NCBI GenBank assembly: GCA_008704415.1
Contig: VXIS01000404.1
Span: forward strand, 1-37,761
DNA from: Sphaerosporella brunnea
Taxonomy: Eukaryota > Ascomycota > Pezizomycetes > Pezizales > Pyronemataceae
Length of the DNA stretch: 37,761 nt
Direction: 5' to 3'
Numbering within the stretch: position 1 is the stretch's first letter; each line of letters starts with the position of its first letter. Of the stretch, positions 22,143 through 31,780 are shown piece by piece. The notes below the pieces were generated by a model, which saw only the letters and a list, made by a program, of their open reading frames with translations, had not been told where the DNA came from and searched no databases. A program made the translations under genes and the position numbers.

Positions 22143-23599
22143 ATGATTCCAGAACACCAGTTGAAACTCCTCGTACAGCGAGAGGCCATCAATGTCACCG
22201 ATACCGCGGCTTTACCACACAACAACATGGTCGGGTTGACCCGAGGCGTCCTTGGGCTCATGGCAGGGTTGTCGTTGTCGGTGTGTGGCTCCAGAGTAGG
22301 TTGCTCCTTCATGTCCACTTTCACCCGCAGCTACCGCCGGCCACGGAACCAAGAACATCCGCTGACATGTTTACCCTTCTGCAAGCTGTATGTTAGGATC
22401 TTCATAGTGAAGAATTTCGGATTGGACGATGTGATGGTCATCATCGCACTGGTACGCTCCACTTCAACATGCAACATCCTAATATATTGTGGTTGCTGAT
22501 GCTGATCTCGATTGGGACCGCCTCAGATTATGTGCTTGGGCTTTGCCCTTCTTGGGTTCTTCATCAGCGAAAATGGTTCAGGACGGCATCTGTGGGACGT
22601 ACCGCCAGAGCAGGTCGCGGTCTGGTTCAAGGTACGGAGAACTCAACAACCGGAATTTTATTGGACCGTTCAACTCACCTAGGTTGTCGGAGTAGTGCTA
22701 CTATGCCGCCGTTTCTTCGTACATCTATGTCGCTTTCTTCGTCAAGACTAGTCTGTTGGTCTTCCTGATGCGCATATTTCCTGGCAAGCGGCTTCAAAGA
22801 AACGCAAAATACATGATCGCCTTCTTGGTCGCCTTCACCATCAGCAGTGAGATGGCGACAACGTTTTCGTGCGATCCCGTGCAGGCGGGTTGGGACAAGA
22901 CCATAAAGGACGCCAAGTGCTGGAGCGCCTACAAGCTGTGGTGTTTCGTCATCTACGAGGGTGTCATCATGTCATTGTCCGACGTGGCGATCATGTTGCT
23001 GCCGATGTGGGATCTGTGGGAATTGAAGCTGCCCTATCGCAAGAAGATGGAGCTTATGGTGATGTTTGGTCTCGGTTCGTCGTCTTGTGTTTTCCCCCAC
23101 CATGGTTTTGCGTGTGCAACCCAACAAATGTACTGACGGAAGATGTGTGTTTCCAGGATTGATCGCCACGGTGATCTCGATCGTTCGGCTTTCCACCAAT
23201 ATTGCCGGCACAAAAGATACCACCGACTTCACCTACACTTCGTGCGGCGGTCTCATCATGATGAACGTTGAGTTCCACACCGGTCTGATCACCGGCTCTC
23301 TCCCTTCCCTCCGTCTGCTTCCTGGTATTCGACGCCTCTTTTCCAGGAGCGGCCGCTCCGCTACCGGCTATTCCGGAAAAATCAATGATACCGGCCCACA
23401 AGCGGGTAGTGGTAATGGTCTACGATCCACCGAGGTCAAAATGTCGAAGCTTTCGAAGGCGAAGAGTCCGTACGGAAACCTGGATATCACCCTCGTGGCA
23501 GCAGAGCCTGAGCATGAGGAACGAGAGAGCGGGTCAAGGACAACAAGTCAGGAGCGAATTATCGAAAATGGGGCAGGGCCTGGAGCCAATCGGTGGTAA
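22143..23599 (+). CDS. PTH11-type seven-transmembrane receptor-like protein (fungal rhodopsin domain)
   Basis: Five exons: 22143-22295, 22386-22451, 22527-22631, 22696-23074 and 23157-23599, about 381 aa. Splicing restores the family blocks RLYVRIFIVKNFGLDDVMV, GSGRHLWDVPPEQVAVWFK, YIYVAFFVKTSLLVFLMRIF, CWSAYKLWCFVIYEG, LSDVAIMLLPM, LMVMFGLGLIATVISIVRL and FHTGLITGSLPSLR. Seven hydrophobic segments fit: about 32-50, 65-86, 109-136, then four more to roughly residue 305. The N-terminus is short (about 30 aa) and lacks a CFEM domain; the cytosolic tail is Ser/Glu-rich. Members of this family include Pth11-like GPCRs involved in surface sensing, but most have no known ligand, so a receptor role is inferred. 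All introns are 64-90 nt with good GT/AG ends. The neighbouring divergent monooxygenase may share control. Confidence 0.88.
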
Positions 23600-23900
23600 T
23601 TCTTGGTGTTGGGAGCGCAGCACTAGTGCACTGTTGACCAGGCACGTATGTATAAATTTTGGTATCGAGCAAGCCAGTTGCATCCTGTTTTCCTTGTTTT
23701 TTTCTGTTTCTGGCGATGTATGAACCGCGCGGGCGGCAGGTGGCAAATCATCGTGCTGGTCGCGACATCTATCTATCCTTCCCTTTTCAATTACAATAGA
23801 TTCCATCATCACGACTTCTAAGAGTGACATATTTCCCTATATAGAGCAGTGGTGTGGCGTTTTCCGGTGGCGTTTACCGGAGGCTCAACTCAACCCGGTG
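23600..23900. other. 3' flank of the receptor gene
   Basis: No gene recognised between the receptor stop and the minisatellite. Confidence 0.6.
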
Positions 23901-24185
23901 GCGCAACCCTAATATTGTGGAGCGGAGCGACTGTGCAACCCTGATATTTTGGAGCGGAGCCGTGGAGGAGCTTTAGCGACGACACTGCGGAGCGACTGTC
24001 CAGCTCTACTATTCTGGAGTGCAGCCGTGGAGGAGCTTCAGCGACGACACTGCGGAGCGACTGTCCAGCTCTACTATTCCGGGGTGAAGCTTCAGCGACG
24101 CCACTGCGGAGCGACTGTCCAGCTCTACTATTCTGGAGCGCAGCCGTTGAGGAGCTTTAGCGACGACACTGCGGAGCGACTACGC
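23901..24185. repeat. 65-bp minisatellite, four units plus partial ends
   Basis: Units begin with AGCGACTGT and end with CACTGCGG: 23926-23990 (65 bp), 23991-24055 (65), 24056-24109 (54, with an 11-bp internal deletion) and 24110-24174 (65). A partial unit precedes the array (about 23901-23925), and AGCGACT restarts at 24175. The period is not a multiple of three, so the open frame through it is not a repeat protein. Units 2 to 4 are closer to one another than to unit 1, consistent with expansion from the left. Confidence 0.92.
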
Positions 24186-25480
24186 TGCTGTACACACTGA
24201 TAGTTGTGGAATCGAATAGAATTGTCTTTATCCGTGCGAGTGCTGGCTATCAAGTGAGACGGTCTCGCCTCCTAGACCCCAACCCACTACCTCCTCCCTT
24301 TACTACTTCGCAAATCATGGTCAACATGAGCCGGTCAGTGGCTAGCTCTAAATTCTCATGCGGGGGAGAAATATCAAGGCTAATGGTGTTCTTTAGATGG
24401 AAGTTAAACGACAGCCCAGGCAATGACGGAGAGTTGGAACACTACAAGGAGTGGGAGCAGATAAGATAATAAGCCACTGTTTCAAGAACATGATGTGAGA
24501 GACGTCACGGATGATGCATTGGCTATGGATCAACAATGGGAGCATACTGCACCCCTTCCGAGTCTGTCTGTGGATGAAACTGCGCACTGCAGAAACTGCG
24601 GTCGCTCTGGGCTTGCCATTACAGAGTTTTCTTTCGGGAAACCTGGAGTATTAACATTCGAGAGGAGGTGTTTAGTCATGGGCAGTTATAGTGGTATTCA
24701 GGGAGGTATTTGAGAATTGATGAGGCTTTTTTTGCTGAATGGGATGAGTTGGGATGTTCGCAATTTGTTTTTTTTTTGCAACTGCACTGTGGCTGACAGC
24801 TTTTTTTCGCGCGATGACGGAGTCTTCATTTGATCTGGCTTTTTTTTTTTTTTCACAGAATGAAAGCAACTGCGCTGCGTCTCACACACGGACGCCCTGA
24901 CTGCAACGTACATATGACTTTACATTAAGTGGCGCTGTACTAATGACTGCACACCGTGTGGTCACCACACGGGTGTTCACTTGTTTTGTAACATACACCA
25001 AGTATAATTTTCATTCATTTCCGTAGCCACTGGATGACACCTGATCGCTGGGATATCTTGAGCCTTGAGTACGTACAAAATACTTTTTGGCTGTTTATTT
25101 ACCTGGGAAACACACCTCATAATTATAAAAACGGGTCCGGGGGAGGGCTGTGTATCGTTCTCAGTTCAACTCTCATCGCAGGCCCACCTTCGAGTACTTA
25201 CCTTGGCTGTCTCCGTCCCCGGCTACGGCCGTGGGTCCACAGCCACACCAGTACCATATGAGGCCACCAAGGACGGCAACCAAAGAATTAAGGATCGAAA
25301 TCACACCGCCAACATACGCATCTCCATCACGCAATCTCCGGGATGATCACTGATTAGATCCTTCTTCTCACCGGAACCCCAGTAAAGCAGCACTCCTACA
25401 AATGATCCGCCGACAGCAAGCAGCATCGAAAAGACGAAAAAAAAAAGAAAAAAAAAAGCCAGAACAGGAACAAGAACAAA
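24186..25480. other. Gene-free interval right of the minisatellite
   Basis: Short open frames only, none recognised. Several A/T homopolymers occur, including about T14 at 24840-24853 and A-rich DNA at 25436-25457, the latter acting as T-rich DNA downstream of the tRNA on the minus strand. Confidence 0.55.
25451..25458 (-). terminator. RNA polymerase III T-run terminator of tRNA-Asn
   Basis: On the minus strand an uninterrupted run of T begins about 23 nt past the tRNA 3' end. A run of four or more T is the usual Pol III termination signal. Confidence 0.6.
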
Positions 25481-25582
25481 CTCCTCCGGGTGGGCTTGAA
25501 CCACCAACCTCCTGATGCCGCACGATTGGATCGTGAGCCAATCTTAACAGTCAGACGCGCTAGCCAATTGCGCCACGGGGGA
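25481..25582 (-). tRNA. tRNA-Asn(GTT) with a 28-nt intron
   Basis: Reading the minus strand from 25582: acceptor TCCCCCG, TG, D arm with GCGCAATTGGCTAGCGC, anticodon arm TCTGA-CTGTTA, intron 25544-25517, then A-TCAGG, variable AGGTT, T arm GGTGG-TTCAAGC-CCACC, acceptor CGGAGGA and discriminator G. The anticodon GTT is at 25548-25546 and the intron follows position 37 as in eukaryotic nuclear tRNAs. Mature length is 74 nt before CCA. The D, anticodon and T arms fit fungal tRNA-Asn. The acceptor stem has one C-A mismatch at the fourth pair (4-69), so the gene may be weakened or a pseudogene. The anticodon-stem pair U27-G43 is a wobble pair. Confidence 0.85.
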
Positions 25583-25726
25583 TGTTGTTGCGGCCTCCCT
25601 GCGGTGAAGGGAAGGTTCCTGGAACCTATTCCATGCCTGGGAAACCTAAAGGAGAGCAGTCTGAGGATGAACTTGACAAGCCCAAGAGCGGAATGATTCT
25701 CCAAGGACGGCTCACGGAAAAAAAAC

Positions 25727-25750
25727 AAAAAAAAAAAAAAAAAAAAAAAA
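25727..25750. repeat. A24 homopolymer tract
   Basis: Uninterrupted A tract ending 10 bp left of the MITE that starts at 25761. Confidence 0.93.
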
Positions 25751-25760
25751 CAATTCACTA

Positions 25761-25961
25761 CCCTTGTAGAAAAGGGGGGGGTAATGGAAACGTTTATGTA
25801 ATGTTTTATTGTTTCATTGTGGTTTTTATTCTGCAAACGTTTACGCCGTGTTTGCCAACGGTCAAAAAATGGTTCAAAAACGCCACAGCGACGTCTACAG
25901 AATAGAAACCACAATAAAACATTACATAAACGTTTCCATTACCCCCCCTTTTTTACAAGGG
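25761..25961. mobile_element. MITE, CCCTTGTAG family, copy 1
   Basis: A 201-bp foldback element with long inverted termini starting CCCTTGTAGAAAAGGGG and ending in the complement. Pairing continues inwards for roughly 60 bp through AATGGAAACGTTTATGT. It is flanked by TA on both sides (25759-25760 and 25962-25963), the target duplication expected for Tc1/mariner-type elements. It has no coding capacity. A close second copy lies at 36046-36237. Confidence 0.9.
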
Positions 25962-25963
25962 TA

Positions 25964-27212
25964 GCTACCATCGCAAACGATGACTACTCACTAAATACCA
26001 CCAGATTAAAGCATCTATCATCACCCCAGACTAAGCCCTACAATCTGCATAGCCTGAGGCGGAAGGATTGACGACTTTCCGTAAATCCCAGCATCGGGCG
26101 ATTCGGTCACGGAATCTCACTCGCTGAAAAATCAGGCGGGGGCCGGGTTTTGTGGTGGGAGCCCTAGACAGCTCCCTATATGTATGATCTGGTCAGGCTG
26201 TAAGCACTTTGTTGAGTGGCTTGCCGATCACGCGCGGCTCCCGAGGCATCGTTCTTCGCGCTAACTGCGGCAGCCACACCTTATTTCGACTTCAATGTTT
26301 GTGTAGCACCGTCGATCCCATTTCCAAGCCAACATTTGTCTCAGATGTGCGACAATGGACATGGAACTAACCATACGACACCCACAACAAAAAAAAAAAA
26401 AAAACAAATTTTTTTTTCGGTCGCCATCCAGTCACAACGGAAAGGACACTAGTTCCCTTTATTCCCTTTATGGACTCAACCTGCTCGGGCAGAATCCCTC
26501 CAAAACGATGTCACGAAGCGATAGGTTGCGATTCACAAGCTGACCACCCAGTTCATCCCCAGCAGCAAGCTAGCCGCCGAAATGCCTTCTAATCAGGCCT
26601 TAAGGACACCCAACTGCTTGGGCCGTCCTGGCTTCTCTCCGCGCAAGGTCTGCAGTGCTCCTCGGCTGAAAGCCACACGGCTTTCAGACGCTTCTGGCTT
26701 GCAGAGCGGCGTTCGTTTCCCTCCTTATGGTCTTTTTTGAGCTGGGGAATTGCGGCCTGGTACGGCCCAAAGGGCATATGTTTTAAATCACCAACCCAAT
26801 GCTGTCGGGCCAAATAGTCAGGCGTGAACTCCCGAAGCGACCACGAATAACAGTGCGGGCATGGCTACTAGGGACTCACGTATCCTGATCTTAAGGTCTT
26901 CGCGAATCCATGGCGGCGTTTTGTTGGTATGGTAGATATATGACGGGGTACGGAGCGATACACGGAGTGCAAGGCATAAAAGCCGGAAAAGAAAACAAAG
27001 CATTACAACCCCAGCTACGCAGAAGTGTGCTGTGCCAGTTGTCTGTATCTGATCCTTTGAAGCCGTCATTGACATGACGAAGCACTGCTACTGGTGCAAT
27101 GTTAGGCCGGCTCACAGTAGCTCACTCGAACATCACCGTCCAAGCCCAGAATATTGGAGAGCTGGTCTTACGCAGGACTTTCGCGAGAATGATTGAGGCG
27201 TAGACTAGCACT
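25964..27212. other. Gene-free interval between MITE copy 1 and METTL4-like gene
   Basis: No gene recognised. Short minus-strand open frames at 26589-26813 and 26818-27075 have no family resemblance. A perfect 9-bp hairpin, CTGAAAGCC-ACAC-GGCTTTCAG, lies at 26666-26687. An A-rich run lies near 26390-26404. Confidence 0.55.
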
Positions 27213-28361
27213 TCAAGCGCCGTCCTCCACCTCCTCACTAACCCACCACCCCTCCCAATTCCATTTCAAGCACTCATCGCCAAACGTAACCCATCCCTCG
27301 GTGAGTCCCCTCCCAAAGACCTCAGCCCCCTTATACCCCACAGGCAAATACTCCTCCACCAACTCCTTCACGCCTGGTTTCCTAGAGTGCAGATCTGGCA
27401 CACTAACAAGAATCCTATCCTCAAACCGCTTCTCTCCTCTTACCTCCACACTGTCCCCTCTCCGAGCAAAAACCAACGCCTCCCAGGCTTTCCGTCCACC
27501 CACGCCTCCCGTCAACGGCACCACCGGATCCCCAGTCCCCGTAACCTTAACCCACCACCACGTCGCCTCAATAATACATCCACACTCCTTCAACCACTGT
27601 TCCACACCCTCCCAAATGCCTTTCTTATTAGTGACCCAAACCGCAACGACGCCACCGGCCTTCACCACCTCGCCAACGCGCAACTCGCTCAGCAGCCCCC
27701 AAATCGCAAAGCGGTTCTCAGTTCTATACCCGCGTTTCCGTTTTGCAGAAGCATTTGGCCACGGGGGGTCAAGTATTAAAAAGTCAACCTCTCCCTGTCC
27801 GACGAGCAGCCGAGTGGAAAGCGGACCAAGCGTAAACCCCGAGTTCGGGGGTACACAAAACACCTTTGCCGGCGCGGGATGCAGTATGCGAAGCCGTACC
27901 CAGCGGTCCTGGGAGCAGTTGACGATGGGCACGAGATACAGTTCCGAAAGATCGGAAAAGTTTTCTTCTTCTGCGGAGGCGGACAGGAGTATCGGCTCTT
28001 GCTCAATATCAGGTGTGTACCCCGATGTGCTAGAAAGTAGTGCGCCGCTGCCGCGGTAGTCGAGTTCCTCGGCCGGCGGCGGCGAGGTGTGGCGGCGGGG
28101 ATGGTGCCAAGATATTGCCGCGTCTATGGAGCGCAGTGAGGCAAGTGCAGCTTCAATGCGCGCGATGAGGTCTGCTTCTTCGTCATTTGCCGGGGAGACG
28201 GTGGTTTTAGGCGCCGGAAACGGGTGGGCGAGAGGGGTGGTTGAGCGGGTGATTTGACCGGGCGGCGAGGAGAGGGATAGCGGGAGGTCGATTAGCGTAG
28301 CGAGCGGAGTGCGGACGAGGATGCAGGAGCGGTGGGGCTGGGGTGCGGGGTTGTGTGACAT
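27213..28361 (-). CDS. MT-A70 family adenine methyltransferase, METTL4-like
   Basis: A single uninterrupted frame of 382 aa starting at ATG 28361. The catalytic DPPW motif is at residues 198-201 in ILDPPWPNASAKRKRGY. It is followed by GLLSELRVGEVVKAGGVVAVWVTNKK, and a later EATWWWVKVTGTGDPVVPL precedes a short basic EALVFARRG strand. This order matches MT-A70 enzymes. The DPPW(P/E)N-S-KR form and the C-terminal location of the domain favour the METTL4 branch over IME4 or KAR4. METTL4 relatives methylate adenine N6 in snRNA (m6Am) or DNA; which substrate applies here is unknown. The N-terminal 190 residues are poorly conserved and Pro/Ser-rich. It lies about 240 bp downstream of PEX12 in the same orientation. 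Confidence 0.87.
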   Translation of the reverse strand: MSHNPAPQPHRSCILVRTPLATLIDLPLSLSSPPGQITRSTTPLAHPFPAPKTTVSPANDEEADLIARIEAALASLRSIDAAISWHHPRRHTSPPPAEELDYRGSGALLSSTSGYTPDIEQEPILLSASAEEENFSDLSELYLVPIVNCSQDRWVRLRILHPAPAKVFCVPPNSGFTLGPLSTRLLVGQGEVDFLILDPPWPNASAKRKRGYRTENRFAIWGLLSELRVGEVVKAGGVVAVWVTNKKGIWEGVEQWLKECGCIIEATWWWVKVTGTGDPVVPLTGGVGGRKAWEALVFARRGDSVEVRGEKRFEDRILVSVPDLHSRKPGVKELVEEYLPVGYKGAEVFGRGLTEGWVTFGDECLKWNWEGWWVSEEVEDGA

Positions 28362-28599
28362 TCTAGAAACTGGCGCGGTATCTCTCGAACATGGCAGGTG
28401 GTGGTTGTGGTTAAGATACGCAAGAACGGGCCGAGCCGCGACCCTGATGCGCGTGCCAAAATGCCAATTTCAGTTGTACCTAAACGATGATAACCAACTC
28501 CGAACATTGAAATGCCTTCCCTCGTCCCATTACCTACACGTCTAATCTCTAGTAGATCACCGGTATAAACCAATTCCCGACATTCCCCAAAAACCACAC

Positions 28600-29978
28600 C
28601 TAGATCATCAACCTCCTTAACCCCTCCGCGCCACCAAGCAACCTTACCCCGGTGACTGGACAGCGACCCTTTCTATTCTCTGCGCCTTCCTCATCCCCAT
28701 CTCTCCCTATGCCATCCTGCACCCATCGGAAAACACACGGATAGCAGAATACGTAACCCGTCTGCACAGCGGTGGGGTTCGTAATCTCCCTCTCGCACAC
28801 GGGACACAACCCGGTATCTTCCTCAACAACCTTGACAAGCGCCTTCATCACCCCCTCTTCCTCCAGCTCCTCCTCCGGTGCAGGGGGCCGCACAGGGATC
28901 GGTGGCGGCAACTCAATGCTGGCCGCCGTCTTGGCGGACAGTTGTCTCGCGAAATCCGAGGCGTGCCACCACTCAAGGAATTTCAGGAAGAAAATGGATG
29001 TGGGAAGCAGCACTTTGAGGGAATCTAGCATTTTGGGAATGATGATCCGGGAGATTATTGACGGGGTGAGTAGGGAGCGCATAGTGAACGGTGCATTAGA
29101 AGACGGTTTTGGAGCTGCCGCAAGTTCAAACGCCCGCTGTTGCATGTTGTCAGTAGGGATGCTTGGCGAGAGTTGCATGAGGGGAGACAAACATGATCAG
29201 CTTCGGTCAACCGTCGCATGCGGACGCCGATCAAGAAGTCCAAAGGACTGTGGTACTGGCTTTTGTCAAAGAGATAGGCGAGGTTGAAGATGAGATTCGA
29301 CCAATAGAAAGCTGCGTTGATGTACGGATACACCGTGCGAATAAAGGCTTTCAGATAGTAGATGAACTTTTGTTTCGGGGTTGCCTATGCGCAGCACATC
29401 AGCGTCGCGATAGGGGAGATTACGCGTACGGAAAACACGTACGTCCTCGGGGAGATCATCGCGGCGGTAGCCCGCACCCAACATATTCGCAGCCGCGCCG
29501 CCAGCAAAGTTCTCATAAGCATCGTCGAGTCTGCGCTTAAGGTACGGCACACCGACCTGGCCACATCAGCCCAGCCCCCATAAGGTCGCCGAATATCACC
29601 CACAATGACAAATAGGCTTTTCCACACGTCGGCCTTTTTCAATTTCGTGCTTTCCGCGACGAGGCCGGGGACAACCCTCTGCGCGCGCGGCACCTGCGCG
29701 GCAATAACCCGTTCCCTTTTGAGGCCGTAAAAGTTCTCTGTAAAGCTCCCGCCCCATCGGCTTAGGTAGTGTCGCTCGACCAGCAGCATGAGCAGCGCGT
29801 ACACCTCATCATAGCGATTGAGGATGCGGATCAGGTATCGTGGGTGTCGATGGGTCGCGACGGCAAGGAGGTAACGGAGCGATGGCTCCAGGAGCTCCCG
29901 TAGCTGCGTCTCCGATAGGAGCTCGAATAGCGAGGGCTTCGACTCGTCGACGCCGGAGATGTTGGACATGAATTCCAT
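28600..29978 (-). CDS. PEX12: Peroxisomal RING-finger peroxin 12
   Basis: Four exons: 29978-29604, 29556-29443, 29384-29193 and 29136-28600, giving 405 aa (yeast Pex12 has 399). Introns are 47-58 nt with CTGAT or CTGAC branch sites. The N-terminal part holds [20 protein letters not shown] and the family block [15 protein letters not shown]. Exon 3 restores [20 protein letters not shown] and [14 protein letters not shown]. The C-terminal RING has CPVC at 338-341, TGYVFCYPC ending at 361 and CPVTG from 386. Several canonical RING ligands are absent, which is normal for Pex12. Pex12 sits in the peroxisomal membrane and forms, with Pex2 and Pex10, the ubiquitin ligase that recycles the import receptor Pex5. 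The start ATG at 29978 gives MEFMSNIS; a second ATG lies three codons downstream. Confidence 0.95.
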
Positions 29979-30634
29979 CGTGAAAAAAAAATCTCGGGCA
30001 GAGAGGGCGCGGGTATGTAATGTAGGGGCTAAGCTGCACAAGCTGGGCTGGCGATGCCGAGGTTGAGTGTTGTTCGTCACGCTGTGATGACTGTGCAACC
30101 GCCACGAAACACGCTGGAGTCTTCACCATGTAAAGTCACTCGGTCGGTCTGTCAGACTCTTTTCTGGGTGTTCTGTCCCTCTAATATTCTTTTGAGTGAT
30201 AAACCTACAACGTCCAACGGAGTTCTTTCTATACAGGTCCCAAAAAGAAAAGAAAAAAAAAAAAAAAAAAAAAAAGAGGAAAAAGGCAGGTAATAAAAAG
30301 GCCAAAACAGTGAAGAGCAGACAAAATCCAGAGCACAAAAGTACAACTCCTGTACATGAACTGGAAATTTGCCAACAACCGCCCTCCTTCGTGCCCCTCG
30401 CTGCCGCCCAAAAACCGGCAATATACATTGCATAGGGTAAGGTAACGCCTCGCCATACTGATACAGAGCGCAAAAAAAAAAAAAAAGAAAGAAAGAAAGA
30501 AAAGAAAAAGTAGCCCATAACGGATATCGAATGATTGTAATGAAGCAGAAGGTAATTGACGGCGCCTGCAGAGGTACAAGGTATTATCGGTGAATGTCGT
30601 CAACTCATTAAGAGAATGGCACTCTTATGCCAGC
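29979..30634. other. Intergenic region between PEX12 and the glycosyltransferase
   Basis: Holds the PEX12 promoter and the 3' flank of the glycosyltransferase gene. Contains an A23 tract (30253-30275) and another A-rich stretch (about 30471-30510). No gene recognised. Confidence 0.6.
30253..30275. repeat. A23 homopolymer tract
   Basis: Uninterrupted A tract between PEX12 and the glycosyltransferase gene. Confidence 0.93.
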
Positions 30635-31780
30635 TTAAGCATGCACCGGTAGCTCCTTTTCCCATCCATAATATGCCAACATCTCACGGAAGTACTGACC
30701 ATACCACTCGAGAGGTTCCCATTCATTGCAGCCCTTGTGGCAGTGGTCGCGCGGGTCCGGTTTAGGTTTGCGCATTGTGAAATGGACCAAAACTGCCTCG
30801 TCCCACAGCATATCCCACACATTGCGATGGAATTGATACTAATAAAAGGTTAATTCAAGACTGCAGGCGGGTATCCGGAATCAAAAAATAGCGAGATGCA
30901 TACCATGACCAGGTTGAAGTTGTACTTGTACGGCAGACCAAAGTAGCGAAACTTATAGTAGGCATTCAAGAATGCCTGGTCCGCATCATTGGGAGAGTGA
31001 TAGTTTGGATCCGACACCTTGGGGATCATGTCGTGAAACGTCTCCATCGACGGTCTGAACACAATTACACCGGAATTGAACCTGTTGTCGACAAGAATAT
31101 TCCACCACACGTCGGGGGCGGCCGCGAAGTCTCCAGGCATATCCCACAGCTCCGCCAAACTACCCTTGCACACTACGTCTGCGTCGATAAACAGAATCTT
31201 CTCATACTCCGTCCAGCTCCACAGGTGCAGCTTATTGAGATTATGCCGATGCCACGGTCTAATATCGTCGGTATCGACACCCTCGAACTCCAGCTCCTTC
31301 GCTACGCGCACTTTCCATCCAGCCTTCTCCAGCCGCGTAATGTTTTCCGTCGTGACTGCGTTGGCGTCCGCAGGGTCGAACGCGCGAACCAACAGCACCA
31401 GCTCCGCGTCCATCGCCTTCAGGTCGTTGTGCTTCTGAATTGAGTAGCCCAGCATGACCGCCATCGCCGTGAACGAGCCCGTCTGGACCGAGGAAGTGAT
31501 TGCATATCGAGGTTTTCGCTCGATAACTTTCTTTTCTTCGGCTGAAAAGAGGTCTTTGCTCTTGGCCACCGAGTTCGCGCCGTAGTCTTTCACCGCTTGT
31601 ATAGTTTCGGAGGATGCATTGCCACCTATATACCGACGAAAGCGTTTAGCAACACGTAACTTTTGCGATCTGGAGCGGTGGTGGAGGGGGGGGGGTGTGT
31701 CGCGAACCGAATACTGTGTACAGCCCACAAAACACCAATAGCAGCAGCAACGCTGGAGCAATAATGCGTACCCGCGCCAT
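30635..31780 (-). CDS. Glycosyltransferase family 8 (glycogenin-like), membrane-anchored
   Basis: Three-exon model: 31780-31708, 31625-30904 and 30838-30635, about 332 aa. Exon 1 encodes a short basic start and a hydrophobic stretch (RIIAPALLLLLVFCGLYTV), a likely signal anchor for the Golgi or ER lumen. Exon 2 has RYAITSSVQTGSFTAMAVML, LHLWSWTEYEKILFIDADVV with the metal-binding DAD at 172-174, a WDMPGDFAAAPD block and FNSGVIVFRPS. Exon 3 has WDEAVLVHFTMRKPK and a Trp-rich end. These are GT8 landmarks; fungal members use nucleotide sugars, but donor and acceptor cannot be told from sequence. The first intron is the weak point: GTTCGC at 31707 gives 82 nt, whereas GTTACG at 31660 would give only 35 nt and keep a Pro/Thr-rich linker. 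Confidence 0.87.

Noticed and set aside
23901..24185. Possible CRISPR array
   Set aside because: The repeats are directly adjacent with no unique spacers, and the genome is eukaryotic.
23949..24200. Open frame through the minisatellite that looks like a repeat protein
   Set aside because: The 65-bp period is not a multiple of three, and the apparent similarity between segments arises only because the deleted unit changes the phase.
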